DNA of 64,000 nt from Litoribaculum gwangyangense (GTDB lineage: Bacteria > Bacteroidota > Bacteroidia > Flavobacteriales > Flavobacteriaceae), in contig NZ_BAABJW010000001.1 in the NCBI RefSeq assembly GCF_039543505.1, forward strand, positions 186,001-250,000, read 5' to 3'. Shown piece by piece: positions 52,701 through 59,428 of this stretch; position 1 is the stretch's first letter, and every line of letters begins with the position of its first letter. Below the pieces are notes generated by a model. That model searched no databases. It was not told the origin of the DNA and saw only the letters and a program-made list of their open reading frames with translations. The translations under genes and the position numbers were made by a program.

Positions 52701-54045
52701 TCAGTCGTTGGTTTAATGATATATAACCCAAATCTTTATTTAACGTATATTCTTGACCATTCGTTAATTTTCTGGCGTTTTCTAAACTAGCATAATCAAA
52801 CCCCTCATTAACCCCGGAAACTAATATACCCGATTGTACGGTGGCAATATCTCTAATAGCCTCAGTAATTTGAGACCCACCACCTCCAATATTGGTTGGG
52901 TTAAAAGCATTGTTAGCATTATCCGGAAATGCCCCTGGAGCAGCAAAAACATTGACAGTTGAACCAATTTTATCGGTTTCCCCTAAATCTTGAAGTGCTA
53001 CGATATTTCTGACGTTCTCGGTTCGGTTGCTTCGGTTGGTCATCCATACTTCAATCCGTGTTATTTGTAAACCTTTATTGTTTAAAAAGGGATAATTCTT
53101 TAATGCATCATCATAAGTATCCCTAAAATATTGCGCCAAAAAGAAATGCCTATTTTCGTCATAATCTCTAATGAACAATTCAAATTCCTCAAGTGTTCCG
53201 CCACCTTGAGCCACAACGGTATTAGATTGAGATTTCTGCTCTGAAAACACACCAGTAACAGTGGTTCTTCCAAACTGTAATTGTGCCTTCACACCAAATA
53301 AAGCTTGCGCACCCGTGATTAATGAACTATTTAAAGGCATATTTACGTTACCTACTTCAATTTTTTGAATGATATCATCTTCTGTAGGTGTGTATTCTAA
53401 CTTTATAAGTTGTTGAAAATCGAAGGTAGATTGGGTATCATAATTAGCTGTAACCTGTAATCTGGTTCCCACTTTACCCAATAAACTCAAGCTAATCCGT
53501 TGGTCAAAATCGAAGGTAAAATTACTTCTGTTTCTTGGTGAAAAAGATGGATTGTCTTGCCTTGAAAACAGAATACCTAAATCCATTTCAACAGATCCTG
53601 TTGGAACTACTGATATGGCATCACTACCAAAAATGGTTTCAAAAAAATCTGATTTTACATAAAACTCTGGTAGTAAATTTTTCTGTCCATCTTCAGCACC
53701 ATCTTTTTTCCCATCAAATGCATCAATTTTTTCTTTGTAGTAGCTTCGCAAATTTTCTCTTGCAACTAAATCATAATATTCCTTTGGAGTTAAAATAATA
53801 GGGTATTTAATATTATAACTTCCAATTGTTTCGGTGTAAATATAACGATTGGTTAAAGGGTCATAGGTGTATTTAGATTCAACACTATTGGGGTTAGGAA
53901 GCTTTATTTGCCCTAAACTAAAACCAGTTTTTACGGAATCTTGAACGGGTTGCTGTGACCATGCTGCAACTGTTAAAAACAGAGCAACAACAAACAAAAT
54001 GTAATGTTTAAGCGACTTATAGAGAGTTAGTTTAGTTCTATTCAA
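46750..54045 (-). CDS. sprA: Cell-surface/translocon protein SprA of the type IX secretion system
   Basis: A giant 2431-residue outer-membrane protein, close in length to SprA of Flavobacterium johnsoniae. It has a signal peptide (about 1-31, ending AAWSQQ) and SprA-type segments throughout (TGSVEMDLGILFSRQDNPSF, GRTTVTGVFSEQKSQ, IEVGNVNMPLNSSLI). A very large number of beta strands ends in TIRSGITIRYNFGN. SprA forms the single large beta-barrel through which type IX substrates cross the outer membrane, and is needed for gliding. It starts 6 nt after ruvA, so the two are co-transcribed. Confidence 0.97.
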   Translation of the reverse strand: MNRTKLTLYKSLKHYILFVVALFLTVAAWSQQPVQDSVKTGFSLGQIKLPNPNSVESKYTYDPLTNRYIYTETIGSYNIKYPIILTPKEYYDLVARENLRSYYKEKIDAFDGKKDGAEDGQKNLLPEFYVKSDFFETIFGSDAISVVPTGSVEMDLGILFSRQDNPSFSPRNRSNFTFDFDQRISLSLLGKVGTRLQVTANYDTQSTFDFQQLIKLEYTPTEDDIIQKIEVGNVNMPLNSSLITGAQALFGVKAQLQFGRTTVTGVFSEQKSQSNTVVAQGGGTLEEFELFIRDYDENRHFFLAQYFRDTYDDALKNYPFLNNKGLQITRIEVWMTNRSNRTENVRNIVALQDLGETDKIGSTVNVFAAPGAFPDNANNAFNPTNIGGGGSQITEAIRDIATVQSGILVSGVNEGFDYASLENARKLTNGQEYTLNKDLGYISLNQRLNNDEVLAVAFQYTLGGKVYQVGEFANDGIDATDVTTNNQGQVTQVINSNLVLKMLKSSITNVNQPIWDLMMKNIYDTGAYNLNQDDFKLNIFYNEASPLNFITPVGASFNVDINGTPVTGSTDDNDLIENVPLLRVFNLDKLNFNNDPQSRGDGFFDFVPGITVIPQNGKIVFTSAEPFGEYLFNVLGGGDYENEASFNADQQKYVYDLLYKSTKTAALEEVEKNKFKLKGRYKSSGGDGIPIGSFNVPRGSVRVTAGGRVLVEGIDYTVNYQLGRVQILDEALKASNTPIEVSTENNAVFGQQTRRFTGINIEHKFNENFVLGGTLLNLNERPITQKANYGTEPINNTIFGINGNYATKVPFLTRLANKLPNIDTDVESNLSIRGEFAYLAPGAPKGTDFNGEATSYVDDFEGSQNGIDLKSQQSWFLSSRPADLDGDGQTDPEYVNGIESGYDRALLNWYSIDPIFYSSQRPSGITDEDVSSLYTSRVFINELFPDRDIVQGQNSVLFTLDLAYYPQERGPYNFEPLADSDINNDKILDFPEQSWAGITRQLTSTDFEQQNVEYIDFWLQDPFQDNPSNPGGKLVFNLGNISEDIIKDGRKLYENGLPKDGDVSLLQPTAWGTVVPQNQSLIYAFDTTGQERTNQDVGYDGYDDNEEAAIFGNVFGEDPSNDNYAYFLNADGNIFDRYKKFNGVDGNTPDVFSDTNRGANTQPDVEDINRDNTMNTIDSYYEYELDVTRQNLPISQAEFNNIPNSNPLKDYLRDFKEQPRALPNGDNVNVRWYQFRIPVQGALARPVGGITDLRSIRFTRIYLKEFRQPTVFRFGTLDLVRSDWRRYTQSLEFDKDDPNDDGTEFSVGVIGTLENEGSYDRPPGIEPEQLFNNNTVVRQNEQSLVVKVCGLEPEDSRAVFKNISVDMRQYKRIRMFMHAEDDESGVGSLTDDDLVGFIRMGNDLNENYYQIEIPLLLSTSTTREGLWPIENEINLPIEILGRVKAQGISDMTLANDDPTFYDVVNGDIVLATDPFSGYQIGQHRVGIKGNPNFGDIRTLMVGVKSRSNNDVCAELWFNELRLSDLDNEGGWAAVVSMDTNIADFMNISATGRQSTSGFGSLEQGPSQRSLEDVKQYDVVTNINVGQLLPKKWGIQVPFNYAQSEELITPKYDQFYKDLTLDSRLEAANSNAEREQIKQQSEDYTKRQSINFIGVRKTRTGDAKPRFYDVENVTLNYSYNKVEHRDFEIENAVNQTVRLGANYAHNFNPITIEPFKKNDSLFTGKYWKFLKEFNFNLLPTNFTVNTNINRQFNRQKFREIDLTGSNIGIEELFRRNYTFDFEYGINYNVSKSLQFNFTAANNNIVRNYFKDNDLIAGEQDENLDVWDGLFDVGDPNRQTQNLGITYQLPLNKIPTFNFIDATYQYTGSFLWQKGSDLYGDLDLSYTDPNDPNNQLTGNFDLGNTIQNSNLHNINATLDMNRLYKYIGLVKKPIRTVRARTTPAGGPPGPAQNRTTPKAKNQSVTKLLNAGVDILTTIKRIQLNYSENNGTFLPGYTQTPGFLGTLKPTTGFTFGSQSDVRFLAARRGWLTLFPEFNQQYATTNTKQMDISATLEPVRDLKIDIVGNRTYYENYTENFRVNNIGGNYEYESLTPNTFGNFNISTILIKTAFSKSDENISEAFNDFRANRLKIADRLAEDFYGNSTYARDAEGYPLGFGKNNQKVLLPAFLAAYTGQDANKVRTSAFRDVPIPNWDLKYTGFMKFAWFKKNFKRFSLTHGYRSTYTINQFTTNLNLNTDENANQQPIPGTPYSGQPQEALDQSGNYKNGRLFSNINLTEMFSPLVRLDFEMNNSVKILAEIQKDRLLSLSFDNNLMTEVLGNEYIIGLGYRIKDLRIRSNLAGPQKRIVSDLNMKADISVRDNKTIIRYLDLENNQITSGQTIWGLKYSADYAFSKNLTGIFYFDYTFSDYAISTAFPQTTIRSGITIRYNFGN

Positions 54046-54051
54046 AATAAA

Positions 54052-54633
54052 TTATAAATTTTTGAGCGCTTGCTTGATAATAGTTTCAACATTGGCTTCG
54101 GGTTGAGTCACTAAAATTTTGTCCACAACTCGTTCTGCCTGTTTCCTTACAAAACCCAGAACTTCTAAAGCAGATAACGCTTCATTTTTATTGGTATTGT
54201 CTTTAGAAACAGAAACTTCATCTATATCATAAATCTTTAATATTTTATCTTTTAAATCTATAATAACACGTTGCGAAGTTTTAGCTCCAACTCCTTTTAT
54301 TGATTGAATTAAAGCAACATCATTATTAGCTATACCTTCTTTAATTTGTTGTGGCGTAAGAGAAGATAACATGGTGCGAGCTATACTAGCCCCAATACCA
54401 CTTACAGATATTAGTAATCTAAAAATTTCTCTTTCTACAAGTGATGAAAACCCATATAAGGTATGCGAATCTTCTTTTACTTGAAGATGTGTGAATAATT
54501 TTAAATTTTCTTTATCTGGAATTTGAGAATATGTGTGCAACGAGATGTTAAGCATATAACCCAGGCCATTGCATTCAATAACAACGTGTGTTGGATTTTT
54601 CTCAATAAGTTTTCCTTGAATATGAGTTATCAT
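54052..54633 (-). CDS. ruvA: Holliday junction branch migration protein RuvA
   Basis: A 193-residue protein with the OB-fold N-terminus (MITHIQGKLIEKNPTHVVIE), helix-hairpin-helix motifs (LLISVSGIGASIARTML; IQSIKGVGAKTSQRVIIDL) and the C-terminal RuvB-binding domain III. It binds Holliday junctions and loads RuvB. It is 6 nt upstream of sprA; ruvB lies about 3.4 kb away on the same strand. A TACATTTG -7 box precedes it. Confidence 0.96.
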   Translation of the reverse strand: MITHIQGKLIEKNPTHVVIECNGLGYMLNISLHTYSQIPDKENLKLFTHLQVKEDSHTLYGFSSLVEREIFRLLISVSGIGASIARTMLSSLTPQQIKEGIANNDVALIQSIKGVGAKTSQRVIIDLKDKILKIYDIDEVSVSKDNTNKNEALSALEVLGFVRKQAERVVDKILVTQPEANVETIIKQALKNL

Positions 54634-54654
54634 GAATTGTGTTGGTTATCCGAC

Positions 54655-54679
54655 CAAATGTAATAAAATTATTTACATT
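54655..54679. promoter_or_regulatory. ruvA -7 box overlapped by an inverted repeat
   Basis: TACATTTG on the minus strand (54662-54655). An inverted repeat AATGTAA (54657-54663) / TTACATT (54673-54679), spaced by 9 nt, overlaps it. No -33 TTG is present, so an activator could be needed; that is inference. Confidence 0.45.
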
Positions 54680-54687
54680 AAGAGTTC

Positions 54688-56982
54688 TTACTTGTCAGGG
54701 TGTTCCTGTTCCCACTTTTCTTTGTTTTGTGCATCTATAACAGCAATGGCTGTCATGTTTACGATTTCATCAACGCTAGCTCCTAATTGCAGAATATGTA
54801 CTGGTTTTCGCATGCCCATCATGATAGGACCTATAGAATCAGCTTCATTTAATTCTTTCAATAATTTATAGGTGATATTGGCAGAATCCAAATTTGGAAA
54901 AATTAGTGCATTTACTTTTTTCCCAACCAATTTTGAGAATGGAAATCTTTCACGAAGCATCGTATCATTTAAAGCAAAATCCGTTTGCAATTCACCATCA
55001 ACCACCATATCAGGATAATTACGATGTAAGATAGAAACGGCCTCTCTAACCTTGGAAGCACGCTCGTTGGTCGACGAACCAAAATTCGAATAGGATACCA
55101 TAGCCATCACAGGACTTAAACCAAACATCTTAATAACCCTAGAGGTCATTTGCGTAATTTTGGCCAATGTTTTTGCATCGGGGTCAATATTGATAGAGGT
55201 GTCACTTAAAAACATGGGGCCTCTTTTTGTCATCATTAGGTTTGTGGTAGCCACTCTACTTATACCGGGCATCATGCCAATAAGTTCTAACATAGGTTTT
55301 ACAACTGTAGGATAATTTCGCGAATAGCCAGAAATTAATCCATCTGCATCACCCTCATTTACCATCATAGCGGCAAAATAATTACGTTCGCGCATTAATC
55401 TTTGGGCAGAATAGTAGGTTACTCCTCTTCGTTTACGTTGCTCCCAATAAACTTTGGCATATTTGTTTTTGCGTTCGTTTTCTTCTTCTGTTTTTGGATC
55501 GATTATTAGAATGTCTCCTTCAAACTCAATTTCTGCCATAAGGGATTCAATGGTTTCTTTACGTCCCAAAAGAATTGGAGTAGCAATACCCTCTTCATAA
55601 ACAATTTGAGCAGCTTTTAAAACATCCAATTGATCTGCTTCAGCAAAAACGATGCGTTTTGGATTAAGTTTTGCTCTATTGAGCAACAACCTTACTAGTT
55701 TATTGTCAGAACCTAAACGTTCCAACAAGGAGTCTTTGTAACGCTCCCAATCTGTTATTTTTAGCTTTGCCACACCACTTTCAATAGCAGCTTTGGCAAC
55801 TGCTGGTGGTACTTCAGCGATTAAACGAGGATCAAAAGGTTTTGGAATAATATAATCTTTACCAAAAGTTAATCGCGTTTCACCATAAGCAATATTTACT
55901 TGCTCAGGCACTGGTTCTTTTGCTAATTTAGCCAAGGCTTTTACAGCGGCCATTTTCATAGCTTCATTAATTTTTGTAGCGCGAACATCTAAAGCACCAC
56001 GAAAAATAAATGGAAAACCTAGTACATTATTGACTTGATTAGGATGATCACTCCTGCCCGTTGCCATAATAATGTCCTTTCGTGTTTTGATGGCGATATC
56101 ATATTTTATTTCTGGATCAGGATTGGCCATAGCAAAAACTATAGGGTTTTTAGCCATGGATAGCAACATTTCAGGTGAGACAATATTTGCCATGGACAAC
56201 CCTATAAATACATCGGCATCTTTCATGGCCTCATCTAAGGTGTCAATCTTTCTATAAGTTGCAAATTCTGCCTTCTCTGGTGAAAGGTTTTCTCTATCAT
56301 CTCTTATAACGCCTTTACTATCGAGCATAACCATATTTTCCCGTTTGGCACCAAAGGCTTGATATAAACGGGAACAGGAAATAGCTGCAGCACCAGCTCC
56401 ACTAATTACAATTTTTACATCCTCCAATTTCTTTTTAGCAAGCTCAACGGCATTTAGTAAAGCTGCTGCTGAAATAATGGCAGTCCCATGTTGATCATCA
56501 TGCATGACTGGGATATCTAATTCTTCTTTTAAACGTCTTTCAATTTCAAAGGCTTCAGGTGCTTTGATATCCTCAAGATTAATGCCTCCAAACGTTGGTG
56601 CTATATTTTTAACGGTTTGAATAAACTCTTCAATATTTTCTGTGTCTACCTCAATGTCGAAAACATCAATATCGGCAAATATTTTAAACAACAATCCCTT
56701 ACCTTCCATAACAGGTTTTGAAGCCTCTGGACCAATATTACCTAGTCCTAAAACTGCTGTTCCATTAGAAATCACAGCCACTAAGTTTCCTTTAGCAGTG
56801 TACTTATAAACGTGTTCTTTATTTTTTTCAATTTCCAAACAAGGCGCAGCTACTCCAGGAGAATAAGCTAATGACAAATCTCTTTGGCTTGCATACTTTT
56901 TAGTTGGGACTACTTTAATTTTTCCTGGGGTTGGTTTAGCGTGGTATATCAGGGCTTCTCTTCGTTTGCTTTCTTCGCTCAT
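54688..56982 (-). CDS. maeB: NADP-dependent malic enzyme with phosphotransacetylase-like domain
   Basis: A 764-residue MaeB-type enzyme. The N-terminal malic domain has AYSPGVAAPCLEIEKN and VMHDDQHGTAIISAAALLNA, followed by an NAD(P)-binding domain (VISGAGAAAISCSRL). The C-terminal 320 residues are a phosphate acetyl/butyryltransferase-like domain (KRIVFAEAD..., VSGYSRNY-type region as GLISGYSRNYPTV). It decarboxylates malate to pyruvate with NADP reduction. The transferase-like domain is usually regulatory. It is upstream of ruvA-sprA, 54 nt apart. Confidence 0.95.
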   Translation of the reverse strand: MSEESKRREALIYHAKPTPGKIKVVPTKKYASQRDLSLAYSPGVAAPCLEIEKNKEHVYKYTAKGNLVAVISNGTAVLGLGNIGPEASKPVMEGKGLLFKIFADIDVFDIEVDTENIEEFIQTVKNIAPTFGGINLEDIKAPEAFEIERRLKEELDIPVMHDDQHGTAIISAAALLNAVELAKKKLEDVKIVISGAGAAAISCSRLYQAFGAKRENMVMLDSKGVIRDDRENLSPEKAEFATYRKIDTLDEAMKDADVFIGLSMANIVSPEMLLSMAKNPIVFAMANPDPEIKYDIAIKTRKDIIMATGRSDHPNQVNNVLGFPFIFRGALDVRATKINEAMKMAAVKALAKLAKEPVPEQVNIAYGETRLTFGKDYIIPKPFDPRLIAEVPPAVAKAAIESGVAKLKITDWERYKDSLLERLGSDNKLVRLLLNRAKLNPKRIVFAEADQLDVLKAAQIVYEEGIATPILLGRKETIESLMAEIEFEGDILIIDPKTEEENERKNKYAKVYWEQRKRRGVTYYSAQRLMRERNYFAAMMVNEGDADGLISGYSRNYPTVVKPMLELIGMMPGISRVATTNLMMTKRGPMFLSDTSINIDPDAKTLAKITQMTSRVIKMFGLSPVMAMVSYSNFGSSTNERASKVREAVSILHRNYPDMVVDGELQTDFALNDTMLRERFPFSKLVGKKVNALIFPNLDSANITYKLLKELNEADSIGPIMMGMRKPVHILQLGASVDEIVNMTAIAVIDAQNKEKWEQEHPDK

Positions 56983-57007
56983 AAGAATAGGTAATTAACT
57001 TAACTAA

Positions 57008-57015
57008 CAAAGATA
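57008..57015 (-). promoter_or_regulatory. -7 box upstream of maeB
   Basis: TATCTTTG on the minus strand, full match, 25 nt before the maeB start. No TTG at the expected -33 distance, which would fall at the end of queG. Confidence 0.5.
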
Positions 57016-57039
57016 ATAATCCAATATTAAGGACATTAA

Positions 57040-57963
57040 TTATTTTAGAAAATTAATATTTCTTTTTAAACCAGAAAACTTAGTTCGCTTTACTGCAGAA
57101 TTTTTAAAAACCTTTACGAAAGTATCATTTGTAATCTCCTCCCAATCTTTTTTGGTCATGGAGAGTAGTTCTGGATGTGGGTTAAACAATGGCTCTGCGT
57201 GCGCTTTTGAAAATCGATTCCAAGGGCATACGTCTTGACAAACATCACAACCAAACATCCAATCGTCTAGTTGCCCTTTAAATTCAGTAGGAATATTTTC
57301 TTTTAATTCAATAGTGAAATAGGATATGCATTTACTGCCATCTACCACATACGGCTCAGTGATAGCTTGAGTAGGGCAAGCATCCATACAAGCAGTACAA
57401 GTTCCACAATGGTCGGTTGTTGGGGAATCGTACTCCAATTCTAAATCTACAATTAATTCGGCAATAAAATAGAACGAACCCACTTGTTGGGTTAATAAAT
57501 TACTATGTTTACCAACCCAGCCTAAACCGCTTCTTGCAGCCCAAGCTTTATCTAAAACAGGGGCAGAATCTACAAAAGCACGCCCTTGCACATCTCCTAT
57601 TTCATCTTTGATAAAGCTTAAAAGTAATTTGAGTTTGTCTTTTATTACAAAATGATAATCGGTTCCATAAGCATATTTGGATAGTTTGTAGCTTTCTGAA
57701 TTTTGAATCTCGGATGGAAAATAATTAAGCAATAAAGAGATCACACTTTTGGAGCCTTCAATCAGTTTTGTCGGGTCTAAACGCTTGTCAAAATGGTTTT
57801 CCATATAACGCATCTCTCCATGCATGTTTTTTTTCAACCATTTTTCTAATCGTGGTGCTTCTTCTTCTAAAAATTGTGCTTTACTAATTCCACAAGACAA
57901 AAAACCGAGGCGTTTAGCTTCGGTTTTTATGAGTTTTGTATGTTTTAATTTATTGTTTATCAT
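57040..57963 (-). CDS. queG: Epoxyqueuosine reductase QueG
   Basis: I choose the start at 57963 (307 residues, MINNKLKHTKLIKTEAKRLG). The frame is open to 58017, but those 18 residues are encoded by a dispersed repeat plus the ruvB end and do not resemble the family. It has the cobalamin-binding reductase domain (DSAPVLDKAWAARSGLGWVG) and two 4Fe-4S clusters (CGTCTACMDACPT; CDVCQDVCPWNR). It reduces epoxyqueuosine to queuosine in tRNA. The queuosine precursor transporter is at the left of the window. Confidence 0.95.
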   Translation of the reverse strand: MINNKLKHTKLIKTEAKRLGFLSCGISKAQFLEEEAPRLEKWLKKNMHGEMRYMENHFDKRLDPTKLIEGSKSVISLLLNYFPSEIQNSESYKLSKYAYGTDYHFVIKDKLKLLLSFIKDEIGDVQGRAFVDSAPVLDKAWAARSGLGWVGKHSNLLTQQVGSFYFIAELIVDLELEYDSPTTDHCGTCTACMDACPTQAITEPYVVDGSKCISYFTIELKENIPTEFKGQLDDWMFGCDVCQDVCPWNRFSKAHAEPLFNPHPELLSMTKKDWEEITNDTFVKVFKNSAVKRTKFSGLKRNINFLK

Positions 57964-57966
57964 TTT

Positions 57967-57992
57967 ATGAGATTCCGAAACAAATTCAGAAT
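57967..57992. repeat. Dispersed 26-nt repeat just upstream of queG
   Basis: It begins ATGAGATTCCGAAACAAATT and matches 23832-23857 at 24 of 26 positions. It sits 3 nt before the chosen queG start codon, between ruvB and queG, and so would be in the queG leader. Confidence 0.65.
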
Positions 57993-58003
57993 ACTGGTTA
58001 ACT

Positions 58004-59026
58004 TCAAAACAATCCACCTTGCGTGGGTCCTTTTATTTTGCCTAAATGTTTATAGGCCTGTTCAGTGACTTCACGCCCACGTGGGGTTCGCATAATAAAG
58101 CCTTGTTGGATTAAAAATGGCTCATAAACCTCTTCTATGGTTTCGGGGCTTTCGCTAACTGCTGTGGCAATAGTTGAAATACCAACTGGACCGCCTTTAA
58201 ATTTTTCAATGATGGTTGATAAGATTTTATTGTCCATTTCATCTAAACCATGGGTGTCTACATTAAGTGCTTCTAGTGCAAATTTTGCTATTTTAATGTC
58301 TATTTTACCATTGCCTTTTATTTGAGCAAAATCGCGAACACGACGTAACAAAGCATTTGCTATACGGGGTGTACCACGGCTACGACCTGCAATTTCTACC
58401 GCTGCTTCCATAGAAATTGGCACATCCAAAATAGTGGCACTGCGTTGTACGATGGTGGTTAACAATTCGGTGTTATAATATTGCAATCTACTTTGAATAC
58501 CGAAACGGGCACGCATGGGCGCTGTTAACAACCCTGAACGAGTAGTCGCTCCAACTAATGTAAAAGGGTTTAAATTGATTTGAACGGTTCTGGCGTTTGG
58601 CCCAGTTTCAATCATAATATCAATCTTGTAGTCTTCCATAGCAGAGTATAAATACTCTTCAACAATAGGACTTAACCGATGTATTTCATCAATAAACAAT
58701 ACATCGCGTTCTTCTAGATTGGTTAGTAAGCCAGCTAAGTCTCCAGGTTTATCCAAAACAGGTCCTGAAGTTACTTTTATGCCCACATTGAGTTCATTCG
58801 CGAGAATATGGGCCAAAGTTGTTTTACCTAATCCTGGAGGGCCATGAAATAAAGTATGATCTAAGGCTTCCGTTCGCAAATTGGCAGCTTGAACAAAAAT
58901 TTGAAGGTTTTCCAAAACTTGTTCTTGACCTGTAAAATCGTTGAAAGCTAAAGGTCTTAACTTTTTTTCTACGTCTAATTCTTCTGGAGAAAAATGGTGA
59001 TCTGTCGGGTCTAGGTTTTCGTTCAT
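58004..59026 (-). CDS. ruvB: Holliday junction branch migration helicase RuvB
   Basis: A 340-residue AAA+ helicase with Walker A GPPGLGKTT, Walker B VLFIDEIHRL, sensor 1 LVGATTRSGLLTAPMRARFG and the C-terminal winged helix (LIQQGFIMRTPRGREVTE). It drives branch migration with RuvA. It is upstream of queG in the same direction, 40 nt apart. No TAnnTTTG box was found in its leader. Confidence 0.97.
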   Translation of the reverse strand: MNENLDPTDHHFSPEELDVEKKLRPLAFNDFTGQEQVLENLQIFVQAANLRTEALDHTLFHGPPGLGKTTLAHILANELNVGIKVTSGPVLDKPGDLAGLLTNLEERDVLFIDEIHRLSPIVEEYLYSAMEDYKIDIMIETGPNARTVQINLNPFTLVGATTRSGLLTAPMRARFGIQSRLQYYNTELLTTIVQRSATILDVPISMEAAVEIAGRSRGTPRIANALLRRVRDFAQIKGNGKIDIKIAKFALEALNVDTHGLDEMDNKILSTIIEKFKGGPVGISTIATAVSESPETIEEVYEPFLIQQGFIMRTPRGREVTEQAYKHLGKIKGPTQGGLF

Positions 59027-59124
59027 AACAACTTCTTGCGAAAAAAGGAATTTTATTAATTACTTTATGAGCTCTTCAAGATGCATTTCGGACATTACAA
59101 AAATGACAATTTATTTTATAACGA

Positions 59125-59334
59125 TTAAAAAGGCAAAATACTTGTTGATTTTAAAATAAGTAAAACCAGATATGTTAGCCCTGAACTTAAGGCAACCAAA
59201 ATTTCCCAATGATAAATATTAAACAGATGCTTGTCCTTTCTATTTTTTTTACCAAAATAATTGTTGCCCAATTTGTGCAAAGTGTAAATGACAATAAGAA
59301 ATATGCCTATGGCAAAAAGCCAAAACTCAGTCAT
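59125..59334 (-). CDS. Small two-helix membrane protein
   Basis: I choose the start at 59334 (69 residues, MTEFWLFAIGIFLIVIY). The longer frame begins within AT-rich leader sequence and would run over the expected transcription start. It has two hydrophobic helices (about 3-18 and 46-62) joined by a basic loop (FGKKNRKDKH). No family is recognised. A TATATTTG box at 59390-59383 lies upstream. Confidence 0.6.
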   Translation of the reverse strand: MTEFWLFAIGIFLIVIYTLHKLGNNYFGKKNRKDKHLFNIYHWEILVALSSGLTYLVLLILKSTSILPF

Positions 59335-59382
59335 GTTTTCTGGATTATTTATTCTAAATATATAAACTAATTTAAATATGTT

Positions 59383-59390
59383 CAAATATA
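59383..59390 (-). promoter_or_regulatory. -7 box upstream of the small membrane protein gene
   Basis: TATATTTG on the minus strand, full match, directly after the terminator of the ABC/M1 gene. No clear -33 box. Confidence 0.4.
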
Positions 59391-59393
59391 AAC

Positions 59394-59424
59394 AAAAAGC
59401 CTTTCAGAATTGGAAAGGCTTTTT
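59394..59424. terminator. Intrinsic terminator after the ABC/M1 gene
   Basis: Perfect 12-bp stem AAAAAGCCTTTC (59394-59405) / GAAAGGCTTTTT (59413-59424), 7-nt loop. It begins 4 nt after the stop of the gene ending at 59429. Confidence 0.85.
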
Positions 59425-59428
59425 AATA

